64,000 bases of DNA. It comes from Thiothrix caldifontis (GTDB lineage: Bacteria > Pseudomonadota > Gammaproteobacteria > Thiotrichales > Thiotrichaceae). The notes under the pieces were generated by a model. It made no database searches, was not told the DNA's origin, and saw nothing but the letters and a program-made list of their open reading frames with translations. This document shows, one piece after another, positions 7,690 through 16,489 of this stretch (the first letter of the stretch is position 1; each line of letters begins with the position of its first letter). A program made the translations under genes and the position numbers. Where the stretch lies: assembly GCF_900107695.1 (NCBI RefSeq), contig NZ_FNQP01000007.1, positions 56,126 through 120,125 on the forward strand. The letters are read 5' to 3'.

Positions 7690-9749
7690 TGTTACACGAT
7701 TTATTGGTGGAAATTGGCACGGAAGAGTTGCCACCCAAAGCCCTGAAAAAACTCTCCGACGCTTTTACAGCGGGTATCGTGGCAGGTCTTACCGAAACGG
7801 GTTTAGCGGCTGCCGAAGTACATGCTTACGCCGCACCACGCCGTTTGGCGGTATGGTTGAAAAGCGTACCGGTACAGCAAGCTGACCAAATCATTGAGCG
7901 CAAAGGCCCCGCATTGGCAGCAGCGTTTGACAAGGAAGGCAACCCCAGCAAAGCGGCGGAAGGCTTCGCACGCTCCTGTGGCGTGGCGTTTGCGGACTTG
8001 CAACAGATTGACACTGACAAAGGCGGCTGGCTGATTTTCCGCCAGCAGAAAGTCGGGCAGCAAACCACTGCGCTGTTCCCTGCGATTGTCGAAAAGTCCC
8101 TCGCGGCATTGCCTATCCCCAAGCGGATGCGTTGGGGTAGCGGCACGGCAGAATTCGTGCGTCCCATCCATTGGATTGTGATGCTGGCAGATGATGCGGT
8201 GATTGATGCCGAAATTCTCAGTATCAAAACCGGGCGCGAAACCCGTGGACACCGTTTCCACGCACCGGATGCGGTGGCGATTACCACGCCTGCCGATTAC
8301 GCGGTGCAATTGGGTGATGCGTATGTAGTCGCTCGGTTTGAAGCACGTCGTGACATGATCAGGGCTAAAGTCGAAGCCCTCGCTACCGAACTTGGCGGCA
8401 CAGCCATCATGCCCGACGAATTGCTGGATGAAGTCACCGGCTTGGTCGAATGGCCTGTCCCCGTGGCAGGGCGTTTTGAGGAACGTTTCCTCGATGTACC
8501 GCAGGAAGCGCTGATTTCCACCATGCAGGATAACCAGAAATATTTCGCGCTGGTGGATGCTGCGGGCAAACTGATGCCGAACTTCATCACCGTCGCCAAT
8601 ATCGAAAGCCGCGATGTGACGCAAATTTCGACGGGTAACGAGCGCGTAATCCGCCCACGTTTCAGCGATGCCGAATTCTTCTGGACGCAAGACAAAAAGC
8701 AAACGTTGGAAAGTCGCCGCGAACAGCTTAAGAAAATGGTGTTCCAGCAAAAACTCGGCACGCTCTACGAAAAGTCCGAGCGCGTCGCACTGCTGGCAGC
8801 AGACATTGCTAAAGGCATGGGCAACGATGAAGCCTTAGCCATCCGCGCGGCACAACTCGGCAAGTGCGACCTCGTGACCAGCATGGTGTTTGAATTCACC
8901 GAACTGCAAGGCACGATGGGACGCTACTACGCCAACCACGACGGTGAAGCGACAGAAGTTGCCAGCGCGATGGAAGAGCAATACATGCCGCGCTTCGCGG
9001 GTGATGAACTGCCCTCCACGGCTACCGGACGCATTCTGGCATTGGCAGAACGCCTGGATACCCTCACCGGCATTTTCGGTATCGGGCAAAAACCGACAGG
9101 TGCAAAAGACCCGTTCGGATTGCGCCGTGCCGCCTTGGGCGTATTGCGTATCCTGATCGAGCTGCAATTGCCGCTGGATTTGGCAGAGCTGTTGGATAAA
9201 GCTGCTGACGGTTTAACCCCGCAACTGGGCAGCAAGCCGGATACGCAGGAAGCACTGGATTACATCCTCGAACGCTTGCGTGCTTACTATCAGGAGCAAG
9301 GCATTGGTGCGGAATTGGTGGAAGCGGTTGCCTCTCTCAAGCCCACCCAGCCGTTGGATTTTGACCGCCGTGTGAAGGCGGTTGCCGCGTTCCGCCAATT
9401 GACGGCTTCTGGAAGCCTTGCTGCTGCCAATAAACGCATTGGCAATATCTTGAAAAAGGTCGAAGGCAGTTTGCCGGAAAGCATCAATCCAGCGTTATTG
9501 CAGCTTGAGGCAGAACAAGCCTTAGCCAGTGCGGTACAATATCAGGAAAACAAGGTCGTGCCATTGTTTGCAGCCGGTCAATACGAGGCGGCGTTACTAT
9601 CATTGGCGGAGTTGCGTGAACCAGTGGACAAGTTCTTTGATGATGTCATGGTGATGGCGGACGATGAGGACTTGAAAAACAACCGTTTAGCCTTGCTGAA
9701 TCGCTTGCGTGGGCTGTTCCTGCGGGTGGCTGATTTGTCGGTATTGTAA
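7689..9749 (+). CDS. glyS: Glycyl-tRNA synthetase beta subunit
   Basis: A 686-residue beta subunit that binds tRNA-Gly and completes the alpha2beta2 synthetase with GlyQ. It starts LLVEIGTEELPPKALKKL, the conserved N terminus of the family. The C-terminal region corresponds to the anticodon-binding domain (ENKVVPLFAAGQYEAALLSL). Length is normal for the family. It overlaps glyQ by one base. A large inverted repeat follows and separates it from convergent thiO. Confidence 0.98.
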   Translation: MLHDLLVEIGTEELPPKALKKLSDAFTAGIVAGLTETGLAAAEVHAYAAPRRLAVWLKSVPVQQADQIIERKGPALAAAFDKEGNPSKAAEGFARSCGVAFADLQQIDTDKGGWLIFRQQKVGQQTTALFPAIVEKSLAALPIPKRMRWGSGTAEFVRPIHWIVMLADDAVIDAEILSIKTGRETRGHRFHAPDAVAITTPADYAVQLGDAYVVARFEARRDMIRAKVEALATELGGTAIMPDELLDEVTGLVEWPVPVAGRFEERFLDVPQEALISTMQDNQKYFALVDAAGKLMPNFITVANIESRDVTQISTGNERVIRPRFSDAEFFWTQDKKQTLESRREQLKKMVFQQKLGTLYEKSERVALLAADIAKGMGNDEALAIRAAQLGKCDLVTSMVFEFTELQGTMGRYYANHDGEATEVASAMEEQYMPRFAGDELPSTATGRILALAERLDTLTGIFGIGQKPTGAKDPFGLRRAALGVLRILIELQLPLDLAELLDKAADGLTPQLGSKPDTQEALDYILERLRAYYQEQGIGAELVEAVASLKPTQPLDFDRRVKAVAAFRQLTASGSLAAANKRIGNILKKVEGSLPESINPALLQLEAEQALASAVQYQENKVVPLFAAGQYEAALLSLAELREPVDKFFDDVMVMADDEDLKNNRLALLNRLRGLFLRVADLSVL

Positions 9750-9754
9750 TTCCG

Positions 9755-9852
9755 TCTTGAACTGGGATTTTCAGGATTAAAAGATTAATAGGATGTAAGA
9801 GGGAGAACTCTTCATCCTGCTAATCCTTCAATCCTAGAAATCCCAGTTCAGA
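9755..9852. repeat. Long imperfect inverted repeat between glyS and thiO
   Basis: Two arms of about 40 bases (9755-9794 and 9813-9852) are near-complementary. The outer ends carry TGAACTGGGATTT and AAATCCCAGTTCA, and the centre carries AGGATG...CATCCT. The element fills the gap between convergent genes, so it could act as a bidirectional terminator or be a small non-autonomous palindromic repeat. Confidence 0.85.
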
Positions 9853-10965
9853 CTATTTAAATTCTGCGGTGGGCACACGCACTGCATCCAAACGGTAGGG
9901 CGTTGGATCAATACGGGGAGTATTGCCTAATAGCATATCCGTCATCATGTGTACCGAAGCCAGCCCCATTGTGACCCCGTAGCGGTAATGCCCTGCATTC
10001 ACGTACAAGCCACCAATCTCAGGGTGTTCGTCGATATACGGTACACCGTCCGGCGAACCGGGGCGCAAGCCCGCCCAATGGTTATTGATCGGCAAGTCAC
10101 GTAACGTAGGCATGATTTGGTATGCCTTTTCCCGCAATGCCTCATACGCTTCGGTGGTGGTCTGTTTGTCAAAGCCGCGCATTTCCAAGGTTGAACCGCA
10201 CAGAATCCGCCCATCTTGGCGCGGAATCAGGTAAGTACCTTCATGCAGTACAATGCGATTCAGCAGACCGCGTGCGCCCCGGAATAAAATCATTTGCCCC
10301 AATACCGGGCGGATAGTCACGTTTAACGCCTGCATTTCGGGGAATAACCCCGTCCATGCACCGGCAGTGAGGATAACGTTGTTAGCATGGAAGACTTCAT
10401 TGCCCATTGATACACCAGTGACACGCCCATTGGTGACTTCTAGTCCTGACACGGGGTAATGTTCGGCAATTTCAATGGGAAGCAAGCGTAAGCTGGTGCG
10501 TAGCGCATCAGCAATGCGCGGGTTACGTACTTGTGCTATTGCTGGCATAAACATGCCGGTTTGAAAAGTATCTGCCAATTGTGATTCGCAAGTGTGCAGC
10601 GCAGTAGCAGAGGTAAGGTGTTGTAAAGCATAGCCCCATTGCTTTGCCCATACGTGTGCTTCAGCATATTCTTGATCGCCCATAAACACTAGACCGGAGC
10701 GTATCCATTGCGGGTCAATGCCGGTTTCTTCGCGCAAGGTGTCGCAGAGTGTTGGGTAATGTTGTTGGCCATATTGCACCAAGTGTGAAATCGGGTCAGG
10801 GTAACGCCAAGGGTACAGGGGGGAGAGTATACCACCACCTGCCCATGTCGATTCTTTGCCCAACTCACCTTGGTCGATGATCATGACTTTCAAGCCCGCT
10901 TCGTGTAGGGAACGGGCTGTTAACATACCTAAAATGCCACCACCGACAATAATTGCGTCTTTCAT
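9853..10965 (-). CDS. thiO: Glycine oxidase ThiO (FAD-dependent)
   Basis: A 370-residue D-amino-acid-oxidase-type flavoprotein. The N-terminal dinucleotide-binding motif VGGGILG (about 7-13) and the ESTWAGGGILSPLYPWRYPD region match ThiO. ThiO oxidises glycine to iminoglycine for thiazole synthesis in thiamine biosynthesis. The C-terminal HWAGLRPGSPDGVPYI and HYRYGVTMG segments fit the same family. No other thiamine gene is adjacent, so the gene stands alone. Other glycine/D-amino-acid oxidases share the fold, but the match over the whole length favours ThiO. Confidence 0.88.
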   Translation of the reverse strand: MKDAIIVGGGILGMLTARSLHEAGLKVMIIDQGELGKESTWAGGGILSPLYPWRYPDPISHLVQYGQQHYPTLCDTLREETGIDPQWIRSGLVFMGDQEYAEAHVWAKQWGYALQHLTSATALHTCESQLADTFQTGMFMPAIAQVRNPRIADALRTSLRLLPIEIAEHYPVSGLEVTNGRVTGVSMGNEVFHANNVILTAGAWTGLFPEMQALNVTIRPVLGQMILFRGARGLLNRIVLHEGTYLIPRQDGRILCGSTLEMRGFDKQTTTEAYEALREKAYQIMPTLRDLPINNHWAGLRPGSPDGVPYIDEHPEIGGLYVNAGHYRYGVTMGLASVHMMTDMLLGNTPRIDPTPYRLDAVRVPTAEFK

Positions 10966-11044
10966 GCGTCATCTCAACAACAGGGGGCTTAAAGTATACG
11001 GGAGACGCAGCTCGGTCATCTAGCGATGAATGCGCTTTAGCCAT

Positions 11045-12628
11045 TCATTGCGAAGAAGTCAGGGTATTAGTTAATATTAACGGGTTAGATGTACTCTGTT
11101 CTGCCCAGTTTTGCTGAATATTTTCCCAGAAATTACTGGCTGGCAGTCGGTGATGGCTAGGGTTTGGGGGCAACATATCTACTGCCCGACTGAGGGTTTG
11201 GATGCAGCCATTGCAATCACCCGCCCGGCAATGGTTGACTAATGTGCCGAAGGTTTCCCACCCTCCAAGGGTTGCATACTGTGTGCTGGAGCGTGCCGCT
11301 TTAGCAAATTCGCCCTGCCGAAAATAGAACAAGCAGGGCACAACTCGCAGCGGATCAGGGTAACGTGAATCTAGCCCCGCCACATCCCGTAATAACGTGA
11401 ATGCCAGTTCCCAGTGTCGTAGGGCGCATAGCCCTACAGCCATCAAATGCCCACCAGTATGGTCGAATGGATTCACTTGGCGGGCAGTTTCAATTTCTAC
11501 TTTGCCCATTTCATAATCGCCACGATGAAAACATTCCAGTGCAAAAATGCTGTGTGCCAATGCATTGCCGGGATTGAGTTCCAGAGCGCGAAGTGCAAGA
11601 CGATTCCAAGGAATTTCTAGTGTCGCTGTCGGTTCAGTACGCAACATGTAGGCGTACAGACACCCTACTGCATAGTGCAAATGTGCTAAGGCATCATCAT
11701 GATAACGTTGAGTTCGTGCTTGGCAAGCATCTAAAAATGCTTGGAGATTCGTATCTCCTGCTTTGTCCTGAAGAAAATGGATATGTTCGACGAGCACGCG
11801 ATAATGGCAAGGAATATCACGTTGCATTTTCCAATAACGGCTCCAATAAGCCATGGCGATACCCCGATGCAAACTGAATGTTTCAAGTATAAACTGGCTA
11901 AACACCGTTTCTAGGATTGTTTGAGTGTAATGGATTGGCACCCAAGCACTATCCGACCATAGTTGCTCACGGGTCAGGGTATGAAACAACACAAATTTGA
12001 TGGCAAATCCCGCATCTGCGGCTTCTGAATGACATTGTAAGAGAAATTCTGCTTGATGGTGACGCCAAGCGATTTCCAGTTCATCCACTTTATGACCTTT
12101 GGGTTGACTGACTCGCGCAAGCGCGATGCGGACTTCACGAAAATTGCCCAAGGTCATGGGTAACAGTGAACGCATATTATAGATTAGGCTGCGTAACGCA
12201 TCGTCTCGAATCAGTGCGGTATCAGGGTAACTGATATGCACTTTGGGTCCTAATGACTGGATACTCTTAGGTGAAAAATGCTGTACTGACGTTGTAGACG
12301 AGGATGTTTCAAAAACGGGTTGGTAGCTGCCGCTAGGTAAAATGATCCTCAACTTACTACTGCTACCTTCACTGGCATAATATTCTTCCAGTAGTTTGCG
12401 TACCCGTCCGGCTTCTACACGCACCGCAGGATTTTCGGTGGGGCAAAACTCTGCCGGTTTACCCAATGCTTCAATGGCGATGCCGTACTGCGTTATTTTG
12501 TCACCGCGTCCAATTAAGGTTTCCTCAATAATATAAGCAAGAAAATTGCTGGCCTGTTTTTTCCCCTCGAATAATCGGCTAGCTAATATTTGACCAAGCT
12601 CCTTTTTAATCGACTCTTTGCTCTCCAT
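11045..12628 (-). CDS. Winged-helix/TPR-like regulator of unknown target
   Basis: The 527-residue protein begins with a domain found at the front of many adenylate-cyclase-like and TPR regulators (IIEETLIGRGDKITQYGIAI, then NPAVRVEAGRVRKLLEEYY and a beta hairpin ending in LPSGSYQPVFE). I read this as a DNA-binding winged-helix-like domain. Its C-terminal half holds helical pairs typical of tetratricopeptide repeats (for example LALRALELNPGNALAHSIFA). No membrane segment or catalytic motif is seen. An upstream ATG at 12739 would add 37 hydrophobic/aromatic residues, but I chose 12628 because AGAG precedes it and the conserved domain starts there. It faces the divergent gene at 12936 across an AT-rich gap and may regulate it. 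Confidence 0.72.
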   Translation of the reverse strand: MESKESIKKELGQILASRLFEGKKQASNFLAYIIEETLIGRGDKITQYGIAIEALGKPAEFCPTENPAVRVEAGRVRKLLEEYYASEGSSSKLRIILPSGSYQPVFETSSSTTSVQHFSPKSIQSLGPKVHISYPDTALIRDDALRSLIYNMRSLLPMTLGNFREVRIALARVSQPKGHKVDELEIAWRHHQAEFLLQCHSEAADAGFAIKFVLFHTLTREQLWSDSAWVPIHYTQTILETVFSQFILETFSLHRGIAMAYWSRYWKMQRDIPCHYRVLVEHIHFLQDKAGDTNLQAFLDACQARTQRYHDDALAHLHYAVGCLYAYMLRTEPTATLEIPWNRLALRALELNPGNALAHSIFALECFHRGDYEMGKVEIETARQVNPFDHTGGHLMAVGLCALRHWELAFTLLRDVAGLDSRYPDPLRVVPCLFYFRQGEFAKAARSSTQYATLGGWETFGTLVNHCRAGDCNGCIQTLSRAVDMLPPNPSHHRLPASNFWENIQQNWAEQSTSNPLILTNTLTSSQ

Positions 12629-12861
12629 AAAATCTCTTTTTTCTTGATAAAAAAACCAGTCAATTTTGTTGATTGTATTACTGAACCATAAGTTAGCAAT
12701 GGTTACATGAAAGTGATACCCCAACAAGTTGTTAATCATGAAACCCGACCATTTTCAAGAAAAAATAGGATTTTTTCCTTGTTTTTAAGCAACTTATTGT
12801 TTCTTATGAAAAATAATTAATTTTTTTTATGATAAGATGGCCATTTGAAAAGTCTCTTGCT

Positions 12862-12873
12862 GTTACGGGTAAC
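12862..12873. promoter_or_regulatory. Short palindrome in the divergent intergenic region
   Basis: GTTAC-GG-GTAAC is a perfect 5+5 palindrome in the 307-base AT-rich gap between the divergent genes starting at 12628 and 12936. It is a candidate operator for the winged-helix protein. No strong promoter pair could be fixed nearby. Confidence 0.3.
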
Positions 12874-12935
12874 ATGAAGTTTTTACTTTGTTTCTGTGAA
12901 TTTATCGTTAACATGCGCCCTACAGATAGGGTTTG

Positions 12936-14306
12936 ATGGGCGATTTTTTCAGGGCAAGTAATACAATAGTTACTGTTTCATTATTCGCTTGTTTTCTATT
13001 TTTCAGTGTTTTATGGAAGAAATGGAGTGTCGGTATGGGGGCTGTAAGTGGTTCAGGCAAACATCTTGTCCTGAATAATCGCTATGCATTATTAGGGTGT
13101 ATTGCCGTATCAGGGGCTGGTAAGATCTACCGAGGACGTGACTTAGAACAAGTCAAGCACCAAGGCTTGGAATCACGCATTTTGATCCATGTGTTACCGG
13201 GCAATGCATCCCATTGGGTTTTGGATGAGCTATTCCAACACATTACTGCTACCCGCCAACGCCTTGCCTTGTCTTGGATTCTCGCTCCATTAGCCTATGG
13301 CCAAGATAATGGGCAAGCTTATGTCGTGTTGGAAAGTCCCGATACATGGGAGGTGCAAAGCCTACTGAATCAAACAGACCAGCAACTGTCTTGCCAGCGG
13401 AGCACTGCCAAACGGATCAACCCATTGATAAAAGAGCGTTATCTGGATGCACAAATTGATCCAGCCTTATTGCTGTGTGTGTTTGGTGAAGAGGTGCACT
13501 TGTTGGCAACCGCCTTATCACCCATGGTGCAACGCTTGGAAAAACGTGGCTCGCACCGCATAATGCCCCGTAAACATGTCGGTCATGCGTTAATGACAGG
13601 CTCCTTACTCACCTTATTTGCCATTTTTACAGCAGTAGCCGGTAATGCCGTCTTGGAAACAGTTGTATCCCCCACCCCTGCGGTCGCAGTTGTGCCTGAA
13701 CCCAGTGAGTCGCTGCAACTGGCGGCGCTTTCGCCGTTGGAAGTCGTGAGTGTTCTGCCGATGAACCAAGGGCAGAAGGTCTATAAAGATACTCCCTCTA
13801 TGGCGATCATCCCACCGTCGGCTAACAAAACTGCGCCAAAAATTAAGCAGTCAGTGGCGACTAAATCCGTAGCACAGCACCACTCATTACCCTCAACGCC
13901 GACATCCACCGCCGTTCCGGTAAAAAAGAAGGCTATGCCCACTGAGCAGACACCAAGCACAGATAGTGTGCTTCAAACTGATGACAGTATTGATAGCCTG
14001 ATCCAACAGGCATACGCCGCGATGAATGCCGGAAACTTAGGCGGTGGTAGTAACAGTGCGCTGTATTTCACCCGAAAACTGCGGGAACAATCCCCTAATC
14101 ATCCCCAAGTGGCGCGTTTGGGACAGGAAATGGCGGCAGCAACCCTACGCCAAGTACGTGTAGCGTTAAAAACTCAAAATCTTGAGCAAGCAGAGCGTTT
14201 GTTACCCATAAGTCGCCAATTGATCCGAGAGTTTTATTTGAACCATTTGCAGGCTGCGCAACAGGTATTGGAAGACAAAACACTGGAGTTGCGTACCCAT
14301 TTGTAA
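12936..14306 (+). CDS. Membrane protein with a kinase N-lobe-like segment
   Basis: The 456-residue protein has an N-terminal hydrophobic helix (about 10-27) and then a stretch reminiscent of a Ser/Thr kinase N-lobe (LNNRYALLGCIAVSGAGKIY followed by RGRD). The usual catalytic HRD and DFG motifs do not follow, so any kinase activity is doubtful. A second membrane helix (about 220-245) leads into a Pro/Ser/Thr/Lys-rich linker (about 250-350) and a helical C-terminal domain. That domain has TPR-like spacing (QAYAAMNAGNLGGGSNSALY and later helices). The start is ATG at 12936 with AGGG four bases upstream. A later ATG near 13034 has a better GGAG site but would remove the first helix. It probably shares a transcript with the META gene. 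Confidence 0.65.
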   Translation: MGDFFRASNTIVTVSLFACFLFFSVLWKKWSVGMGAVSGSGKHLVLNNRYALLGCIAVSGAGKIYRGRDLEQVKHQGLESRILIHVLPGNASHWVLDELFQHITATRQRLALSWILAPLAYGQDNGQAYVVLESPDTWEVQSLLNQTDQQLSCQRSTAKRINPLIKERYLDAQIDPALLLCVFGEEVHLLATALSPMVQRLEKRGSHRIMPRKHVGHALMTGSLLTLFAIFTAVAGNAVLETVVSPTPAVAVVPEPSESLQLAALSPLEVVSVLPMNQGQKVYKDTPSMAIIPPSANKTAPKIKQSVATKSVAQHHSLPSTPTSTAVPVKKKAMPTEQTPSTDSVLQTDDSIDSLIQQAYAAMNAGNLGGGSNSALYFTRKLREQSPNHPQVARLGQEMAAATLRQVRVALKTQNLEQAERLLPISRQLIREFYLNHLQAAQQVLEDKTLELRTHL

Positions 14307-14349
14307 ACACTGCCCCCATTCATGATGATTTTAGGAAAGACCAAACACG

Positions 14350-14880
14350 ATGAAACACTTTGATACTCTTGTTGATGTTAACCGTTACACCAAACAGGTA
14401 TTCCTGTTTATCGCTTTATCACTGGTCGGTGTAAGCTTAGCAGCGGAACCGGCTGCGGAAACGCCGCCCTTACCCGCAGATGCTTGCCCACTGAACAGCG
14501 GCGGTTCTTCCTTATTGGGGACGCAATGGCGTTTAGCATCGCTGTATGGTACGTCCGTGCCGGAGCGATTAGAAATCAACTTAACCGTGGGTGAAAATTC
14601 CTTAACGGGCTTTTCAGGGTGCAATCAATACAGTGCCACCTTCGCGCGGGTTGGTCACAGCGGTTTTATGATGACAGACATTGAAAAAGGCAACGAGGTT
14701 TGCCGTGTACTGCCTACCACTCCCGGGGGGCCAACGATTAACGTGGGCGATTGGGAGGGTAATTACCTGCGTATCCTAAAACGGGCAGGCAGCGTACAGC
14801 AAGAAGGCAACACCCTGCATTTCTATAACCGCAGCGGTGAGTCATCGGTGGTGTTTGTGAAGAAATACGGCAGTTTGTAA
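14350..14880 (+). CDS. META-domain (HslJ-like) exported protein
   Basis: The 176-residue protein has a signal peptide (hydrophobic stretch QVFLFIALSLVGVSLAAEP, about 16-34) and a META domain of the HslJ type. The domain is recognised by LLGTQWRLASLYG and the GFSGCNQYSATF motif. META domains are small beta-rich periplasmic or outer-membrane domains linked to motility, heat-shock resistance or protease inhibition. The biochemical role is not settled. The gene starts 43 bases after the kinase-like gene with AGGAAAG upstream, so the two are probably co-transcribed. Confidence 0.82.
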   Translation: MKHFDTLVDVNRYTKQVFLFIALSLVGVSLAAEPAAETPPLPADACPLNSGGSSLLGTQWRLASLYGTSVPERLEINLTVGENSLTGFSGCNQYSATFARVGHSGFMMTDIEKGNEVCRVLPTTPGGPTINVGDWEGNYLRILKRAGSVQQEGNTLHFYNRSGESSVVFVKKYGSL

Positions 14881-14909
14881 AGGGTAACGCGGTGGGACAC
14901 CGCTCATGC

Positions 14910-15442
14910 TCAGCTTCCCATACCCAGCAAGACCTGCTGACCAATGGCTTCATAACGGCTCCACACATCGGGAGCGCGGGAGGTAATGATGAGTTGCCCA
15001 TCGCGTTCAGCGTGGATTTTCCGCAGCCATTTGCGCCACTCATTTCCTCGTATTTTGCATCGACCAAACCCTGCTCATCGGCACACGCAAACAGCGCTAC
15101 TTGCAGCACGGAAGACTGCTGGGAGTAGGCACGCAATTGCTCCATGATGTAAATAACTTCCGCATCACTCATCAGGGTAGCGGATGCACGATCGTCACGC
15201 CCGTATCCATGTATTGCTGCACTACCCGCAAGGCAGCAGGTAGCGGCAATGGCGATTCCAGTTTTGCCCAAGTAATCACGTTCAAAAACTCGACCAAGAC
15301 TTGCGCGGGAATGCAGATTAGTGAGATTGCCCGCACTATCACGCTCATTCAGGACTTTTTCGACAAAGGCTTTCGCGGCTTTGTGAAAGGGTGCATCAAC
15401 ATTGTGTGCGTACACCAGCAGGTTGGTATCCAGTGCGAACAT
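14910..15442 (-). pseudogene. PIN-domain toxin gene, multiply frameshifted
   Basis: The first 40 codons (MFALDTNLLVYAHNVDAPFH...) are a clear VapC-like PIN start with the first catalytic Asp. Near 15322 one extra base breaks the frame. The second frame then continues the family faithfully (LICIPAQVLVEFLNVITWAK and on to VTIVHPLP) until a TGA at 15172-15174. The first frame resumes with plausible PIN sequence (AEVIYIMEQLRAYSQQSSVL). The last 45 codons are readable only in a third frame (RKIHAERDGQLIITSRAPDV) and end at 14910-14912. I cannot assign that tail. At least two indels make an active nuclease unlikely. The antitoxin gene upstream is intact. Confidence 0.8.
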
Positions 15443-15452
15443 ACGATACGGT

Positions 15453-15719
15453 TTACAAACCCCGTTCTACATACAGTTCATCCCGTTCAGGCATCACATC
15501 GCTGCCCAAGCTGAAGGTTTCCGCCTTGAACGGTTTGTAAACGTGCGTGGCTTGTGGTGGCAAGCGAGGCGTAAATGGCAGACCACGGTTTAACTCGACC
15601 TGTTTCAGGAACATGGTAATGGCTTGCGCAGTGGTCATACCCAGTTGCGCCAATACCTGTTCAGCATTGGCTTTTAGTGTGGGGTCGATGCGGGTGGTAA
15701 TGACAGCGGTTCGGCTCAT
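15453..15719 (-). CDS. RelB/DinJ family antitoxin
   Basis: This 88-residue protein starts MSRTAVITTRIDPTLKANAE, the ribbon-helix-helix DNA-binding start of RelB/DinJ antitoxins, followed by LGMTTAQAITMFLKQVEL. The ATG at 15719 is preceded by GGAG nine bases away. The longer frame would add five residues. It lies 10 bases upstream of the broken PIN gene, so it is an antitoxin that has outlived its toxin. A perfect ATGAAT-GT-ATTCAT palindrome just upstream is a likely autoregulatory operator. Confidence 0.85.
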   Translation of the reverse strand: MSRTAVITTRIDPTLKANAEQVLAQLGMTTAQAITMFLKQVELNRGLPFTPRLPPQATHVYKPFKAETFSLGSDVMPERDELYVERGL

Positions 15720-15740
15720 GGTGAAGTCTCCCAATAACGC

Positions 15741-15754
15741 ATGAATGTATTCAT
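15741..15754. promoter_or_regulatory. Operator-like palindrome upstream of the RelB-type antitoxin
   Basis: ATGAAT-GT-ATTCAT is a perfect 14-base palindrome 22 bases ahead of the antitoxin start. Ribbon-helix-helix antitoxins repress their own operons through such sites. Confidence 0.5.
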
Positions 15755-15902
15755 ATGTTATACATTTGACTGCATTTTACAATCACTTCATTGAACACTG
15801 ATTACCGCTCGAACCCATCGAATAGGCGTGATGTAATTCATTGCTGAACGCATAGCGCAACGATTATGATGAATCACACGAAGATTAACCGAGGTGTTGG
15901 AT

Positions 15903-16151
15903 ATGCAAATCACACTGGAGATACCCGAAGACTTCGGGCGTGACACACTTCCCGAACTGGAAAAACAAATCAAGCTGGAGGCGGGTATTGCACTGTTTCA
16001 TGCAGGGAAAATATCTTCTGGACGCGCCTGTGAGTTTGCAGGCGTAGACCGCTACCGCTTTTACGAAGAATGCGCTAAACGCGATATTCCGGTGGTTAAC
16101 TACGACCCTGGCGAACTCGAAGCGGAGTTGGGCTATTTGCGGGGTTTATGA
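15903..16151 (+). CDS. UPF0175 family small protein (orphan antitoxin-like)
   Basis: An 82-residue protein (MQITLEIPEDFGRDTLPELE...) with the UPF0175 pattern: a beta start, then KLEAGIALFHAGKISSGRAC and the helix-turn-helix-like EFAGVDRYRFYEE. Family members are usually antitoxins paired with a PIN or DUF3368 toxin. The longer frame begins three codons earlier with a non-ATG-like context. The ATG at 15903 has GAGG eight bases upstream. No partner toxin follows, only about 340 bases without a gene. Confidence 0.75.
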   Translation: MQITLEIPEDFGRDTLPELEKQIKLEAGIALFHAGKISSGRACEFAGVDRYRFYEECAKRDIPVVNYDPGELEAELGYLRGL

Positions 16152-16489
16152 TGATTGTTGAGTAACTCGATAAACTCTTTGAAGTCGCGCTGGAACATCG
16201 GTGCAGACACTCAGGTAGGGTTAATGAAGCATTTCAACAACATCCAGACGTTCCGCAATGGGGCGGGTAATCCAATACTGAAGTCGGATGGTTGATCTAG
16301 GTTGGTGGTAACACGCACCACCTTCCTGATCTCATGCGGGGTTCGCTGGTTGCTGGAATATCTGCCATTGAAATACTGCGGGTAATGGATTTACTCTTGA
16401 TTGTATCCTTCTTCATCCATACACAGTAGCCCCTGTATCAGCATGTGCGCAACCCTCGTCGATCTTGCCTTCTCTTTGCATGTGAGGAA
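16152..16489. other. Gene-free stretch, probable decayed sequence
   Basis: I see no full gene here. On the minus strand a short open stretch (MKKDTIKSKSITRSISMADI...) runs into a stop. Further fragments in other frames (for example YWITRPIAERLDVVEMLH) read like protein sequence. This suggests remnants of a decayed accessory gene rather than regulatory DNA. I could not identify it. Confidence 0.4.

Noticed and set aside
14960-15060. P-loop-like GANGCGKSTL in the frame downstream of the PIN gene
   Set aside because: The same bases read as natural protein in another frame and no ATPase domain surrounds the motif, so it is a chance match.
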